A stretch of DNA of 16,375 nt from an uncultured Coriobacteriaceae bacterium (GTDB lineage Bacteria > Actinomycetota > Coriobacteriia > Coriobacteriales > Eggerthellaceae), in assembly GCA_900550055.1 (NCBI GenBank), contig URQU01000037.1:1-16375 (forward strand), given 5' to 3'. The position numbers and the translations under genes were made by a program. Positions within the stretch are counted from its first letter, which is position 1; the number at the start of each line of letters is the position of its first letter. Positions 13,675 to 16,375 of this stretch are shown one piece after another. The notes under the pieces are model-generated. The model saw only the letters and a list, made by a program, of their open reading frames with translations, was not told the DNA's origin and did not search any database.

Positions 13675-15263
13675 ATCCTCAAAACCATTCGCTTTTCGAA
13701 AACAATGCTGCGACTCCCGAAGAATCCCCTGTTCCTGCAGTGCAGGTGCGCAACTATACGTTCGCCTATCCATCTGGTGAAGGCGATCGCCGCGAATCGC
13801 CTTCGGTCTTGAGCGATGTGAGCCTTTGCATCGAGCAGGGAGCGTTTTGCGTTCTCGTTGGAGCCACCGGCTCGGGAAAGACCACCCTTTTGCGCTCTCT
13901 CAAACCTGAGCTCGCCCCGGTTGGCGAATCATCGGGCGACATCTTTGTTCTCGGTCGTTCCCCGAAGCAGCCTAAGGCTGGCTGCGTCGCGGACCATTCG
14001 GCGGACTCGACCGCAAATCCGCCCGCAAACCCGATTACTCCACTGGAATCCGCCCAGCTCATCGGCTATGTCATGCAAGACCCCGCGGCGCAGATCGTGT
14101 GCGACACCGTTTGGCACGAGCTGGCGTTCGGCCTGGAGAACCTGGGTGTCGAACCGGACCAGATGCGCCGCCGCATCGCCGAGGTCGCGCACTTCTTCGG
14201 CATCGAGCCGTGGATTAGGTCGAAAACCGAAGACCTCTCGGGAGGTCAAAAGCAGCTTGTCAACCTGGCTGCCGTGCTCTCGCTGCGCCCCAGGCTGCTG
14301 CTGCTTGATGAGCCGACCGCGCAGCTCGACCCCAACGCCGTCAAGCAGTTCCTGTTCATGCTTTCCCGCGTGAACCGCGAGCTCGGCATCACCGTGGTCA
14401 TGGCCACGCATTCGCCAGAGGACGTTCGGCCGTACGCGACCCAGCGTATCGACTTAAGCGCACCCGGTCCGGTCGGCACGTTCGAGCGCGCAAAAGCCGC
14501 ATTGTCGCCTTATTTCAGCAGCCGATGCACTCAGCTCGCGGATGCTGACGCGGCATTGACCGCACGCGACGTGCATTTCCGCTTCGATCGCCATGCGCCT
14601 TGGGTCCTTCGAGGGGTGGAGTTTCGCGTCCGGCAGGGTAGCGTTCATGCGCTTGTCGGCGGCAATGGCTGCGGGAAAACCACGCTTTTGCGCTGTCTCG
14701 CCGGTGCGCTGAAGCCGCAACGCGGTCGCATCGACAACAAGCTAGCAGCATCTCAAGCGCTGCTTCCGCAAGACCCGAAGGCGCTTCTCGTGTGCGATTC
14801 CGTGCGCGAGGAGCTTATGGAATGGGTATCGCGTTGCGCCTACGACGAGCAAACCGCAGAAGCCATGGCGCAGCGTTTCGGCTTGTCCGACCAGCTGAAC
14901 CGCCATCCGTTCGACTTATCCGGCGGCCAGCAGCAAAAGCTTGCGATTGCCAAGCTGCTGCTCGCGCAACCTCGATTGCTGTTCCTCGATGAGCCTACGA
15001 AAGGTCTCGACCCCGCATCGTCCGCCGACCTATCGCGCATCGTGAAGGCATTGGTGGCGGAGGGCAAAACCATCGTCTTGGTCACGCATGATCTGGACTT
15101 CGCATTCGCCACGGCCGACGAGGTCTCCATGCTCTTCGACGGAGAACTCGCCTGCACGGAGCCCGTTCAGGACTTTTTCGACAACAACTTGATCTACCGC
15201 CCGAATTCGGAGTGTCGTTTCTTCGGCCAAATCGCGGAAGACGGAGCAGCTCATGACGAATAG
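13671..15263 (+). CDS. ECF transporter fused double ATPase (EcfA-EcfA')
   Basis: Cytoplasmic ABC ATPase of 530 residues with two complete nucleotide-binding domains in one chain, serving as both ATPase subunits of the ECF complex. Domain 1 shows Walker A GATGSGKTT at 64-72, a Q-loop VMQDPAAQI, signature LSGGQKQ at 189-195, Walker B with Asp213 and Glu214, and the H-loop THSPED. Domain 2 shows Walker A GGNGCGKTT from 330, Q-loop LLPQDPKAL, signature LSGGQQQ from 416, Walker B Asp440 and Glu441, and VTHDLD. All catalytic residues are present in both. Domain 1 has an unusual Ala/Pro-rich stretch of about 25 residues between Walker A and the Q-loop. GGAGG at 13658-13662 sets the ATG, which overlaps the T-component stop by four bases; the longer upstream reading of this frame is not used. 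The end overlaps the S component start by 11 bases. Confidence 0.92.
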   Translation: MNPQNHSLFENNAATPEESPVPAVQVRNYTFAYPSGEGDRRESPSVLSDVSLCIEQGAFCVLVGATGSGKTTLLRSLKPELAPVGESSGDIFVLGRSPKQPKAGCVADHSADSTANPPANPITPLESAQLIGYVMQDPAAQIVCDTVWHELAFGLENLGVEPDQMRRRIAEVAHFFGIEPWIRSKTEDLSGGQKQLVNLAAVLSLRPRLLLLDEPTAQLDPNAVKQFLFMLSRVNRELGITVVMATHSPEDVRPYATQRIDLSAPGPVGTFERAKAALSPYFSSRCTQLADADAALTARDVHFRFDRHAPWVLRGVEFRVRQGSVHALVGGNGCGKTTLLRCLAGALKPQRGRIDNKLAASQALLPQDPKALLVCDSVREELMEWVSRCAYDEQTAEAMAQRFGLSDQLNRHPFDLSGGQQQKLAIAKLLLAQPRLLFLDEPTKGLDPASSADLSRIVKALVAEGKTIVLVTHDLDFAFATADEVSMLFDGELACTEPVQDFFDNNLIYRPNSECRFFGQIAEDGAAHDE

Positions 15264-16200
15264 GGAACCAGGGAAGGCAGGCGGCTTCGGGCAAAACCCC
15301 CAAGGCCAAGAACACGGGGACCGGGGGTTGCCCGATCAAAACGCACCGAAAGCCACGGAGCGCAACAGCAACTATATGAAGGCGTCGGATGCTGCGGGTC
15401 AAAACCCGCCTGTTTGCACCAAACGCGACTATCGCGCAAAAGGCCGAATCGCCTTGGAGGTGCTGTCGATTTGCGCTACACCCGCAATCCTGGTGGTATG
15501 CGCACTCGTAAACGCTGATCAGACTGCGCTTCTGTCCCTAGTGGTCGTCCTCGCATCGCTTGGTGTGTTCTTCGCAACATATGAATCTTCATCCCCGCGT
15601 TTGCGCGACATCATGCCGACGGTGGTTCTCGCCGCACTTGCCGCGGCAGGGCGGATCCTGTTCGCGCCCATCCCGGATTTCAAGCCGGTAAGCGCAATAG
15701 CCATCATAGCCGGCGTGGTATTCGGCCGGAAAAGCGGGTTCATGGTGGGCGCATTGGCCGCACTGGCATCGAACTTCTTCTTCGGCCAAGGTCCATGGAC
15801 CCCATGGCAGATGTACGCATGGGGCCTCGTAGGCTACGGGGCGGGTTTGCTGGCGGCAATCCCCGCAAAAGCCCCTAAAAGCACCGACAACTCAAGGCGT
15901 GCCGAATGCGGGGAGGACCGAAGCCCGCGCAAACAGCCCTTGATCGAGCGACATGCCGTGCTTATCTATATATATGGATTCGCTTCCTGCCTTATGTATG
16001 GTTTCATCCTGAACGCCTGGAGCATCCTCAGCTTCTATCACGCACAAGCAAGCGGCCTTGCGGGAATCTTGTTGGTCTACGCAACGGCACTGCCATTCGA
16101 CGTGACCCATGGCGTAGCAACGGTTGTGTTTTTGGCAGCGCTATATGCGCCATGGCGCCGCAAACTGAAACGAATCAAAAGCAAGTATGGAATGGAGTAA
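15253..16200 (+). CDS. ECF transporter S component, predicted corrinoid-specific
   Basis: Substrate-binding membrane subunit, 315 residues. Residues 1-63 are a hydrophilic N-terminal extension. Hydrophobic segments follow at about 66-87, 91-110, 119-138, 143-158, 162-178, 185-203, 236-258 and 268-299 (the last possibly two). A basic loop lies at about 205-234. The block FKPVSAIAIIAGVVFGRKSGF to FFFGQGPWTPWQM (143-187) is the conserved core of a common S-component subfamily often found with B12 genes. Cobalamin specificity is inferred from the locus (riboswitch and DUF4430 proteins), making it a candidate CbrT-type protein; sequence alone does not settle it. GGAG at 15243-15246 lies six bases before the ATG, which overlaps the ATPase stop. 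An alternative start at 15376 has no ribosome binding site. Confidence 0.85.
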   Translation: MTNREPGKAGGFGQNPQGQEHGDRGLPDQNAPKATERNSNYMKASDAAGQNPPVCTKRDYRAKGRIALEVLSICATPAILVVCALVNADQTALLSLVVVLASLGVFFATYESSSPRLRDIMPTVVLAALAAAGRILFAPIPDFKPVSAIAIIAGVVFGRKSGFMVGALAALASNFFFGQGPWTPWQMYAWGLVGYGAGLLAAIPAKAPKSTDNSRRAECGEDRSPRKQPLIERHAVLIYIYGFASCLMYGFILNAWSILSFYHAQASGLAGILLVYATALPFDVTHGVATVVFLAALYAPWRRKLKRIKSKYGME

Positions 16201-16266
16201 CAAAGCGATACAAAGCAAAGCACTATATATGGTATGCATTGAAAGAAATGCCAGAAAATATTGAAT

Positions 16267-16295
16267 CACATCCTACATATTGTGTACAGGATGTG
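16267..16295. repeat. Hairpin downstream of the ECF operon
   Basis: CACATCCT at 16267-16274 pairs with AGGATGTG at 16288-16295; an inner TACA/TGTA pair can extend it with a two-base bulge. No T-run follows on the plus strand, so it may be a weak terminator, an mRNA 3' end structure, or an operator for the next gene. The stretch 16201-16375 shows no gene. Confidence 0.45.
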
Positions 16296-16324
16296 AAGAC
16301 CAGGGCAAAATACGAATCAAGGGA

Positions 16325-16353
16325 TTGTCAAGAGGTCGCCGGCCGCGTAATAT
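16325..16353 (+). promoter_or_regulatory. Candidate promoter reading out of the window
   Basis: TTGTCA at 16325-16330 and TAATAT at 16348-16353 are spaced by exactly 17 bases. The -35 matches five of six consensus bases and the -10 four of six. Transcription would start near 16360 and serve a gene beyond the window. Confidence 0.35.
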
Positions 16354-16375
16354 ACATCCCCGCCCTGAGGCAAGG

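Overview
The window is GC-rich, tightly packed bacterial DNA. Its gene content and protein style suggest a gut-type high-GC actinobacterium of the class Coriobacteriia, probably Eggerthellaceae: several FAD-dependent oxidoreductases, very large Ala/Ser-rich exported proteins with DUF4430 and PQQ-propeller domains, and an ECF-type vitamin transporter. The taxonomic call is an inference from protein character, not from a marker gene.

Left part (1-4135). Two plus-strand flavoproteins sit 13 bases apart. The first is a BaiN/HI0933-type NAD(P)/FAD oxidoreductase and the second a COG2509-type FAD-dependent dehydrogenase. Both carry low-complexity additions: a basic Ser/Pro/Arg tail on the first and two internal inserts in the second. 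A convergent minus-strand gene encodes a single-domain O6-alkylguanine alkyltransferase-type protein with an intact acceptor cysteine.

Centre and right (4236-16200). This is one coherent corrinoid (vitamin B12) acquisition locus. An extended -10 promoter leads into a cobalamin riboswitch at about 4267-4466, which ends 31 bases before the start codon of a 2428-residue exported protein. That protein has a signal peptide, eight Ig-like repeats, an atrophied-Ig region, three transcobalamin-like DUF4430 domains, a PQQ-like beta-propeller of about eight blades, a Pro/Ser-rich linker and a C-terminal membrane anchor. A second, small DUF4430 protein held by an N-terminal membrane helix follows, and then a strong intrinsic terminator. 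Beyond the terminator lie a complete ECF transporter: T component, fused double ATPase and S component, the three reading frames overlapping.

How the parts fit. The riboswitch supplies the ligand: the set is probably switched on when cobalamin is scarce. The large protein would capture corrinoid at the cell surface, the small DUF4430 protein would relay it at the membrane, and the ECF complex would import it using ATP. The pairing of intrinsic-factor-like domains and a beta-propeller in one riboswitch-controlled Gram-positive protein resembles, by domain logic, mammalian intrinsic factor plus the Bacteroides BtuG propeller. I consider this the most interesting feature of the window. The terminator between the binding proteins and the transporter suggests they are made at different levels.

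The end of the window (16201-16375) is AT-richer, non-coding as far as I can see, and holds a hairpin and a candidate promoter pointing out of the window.
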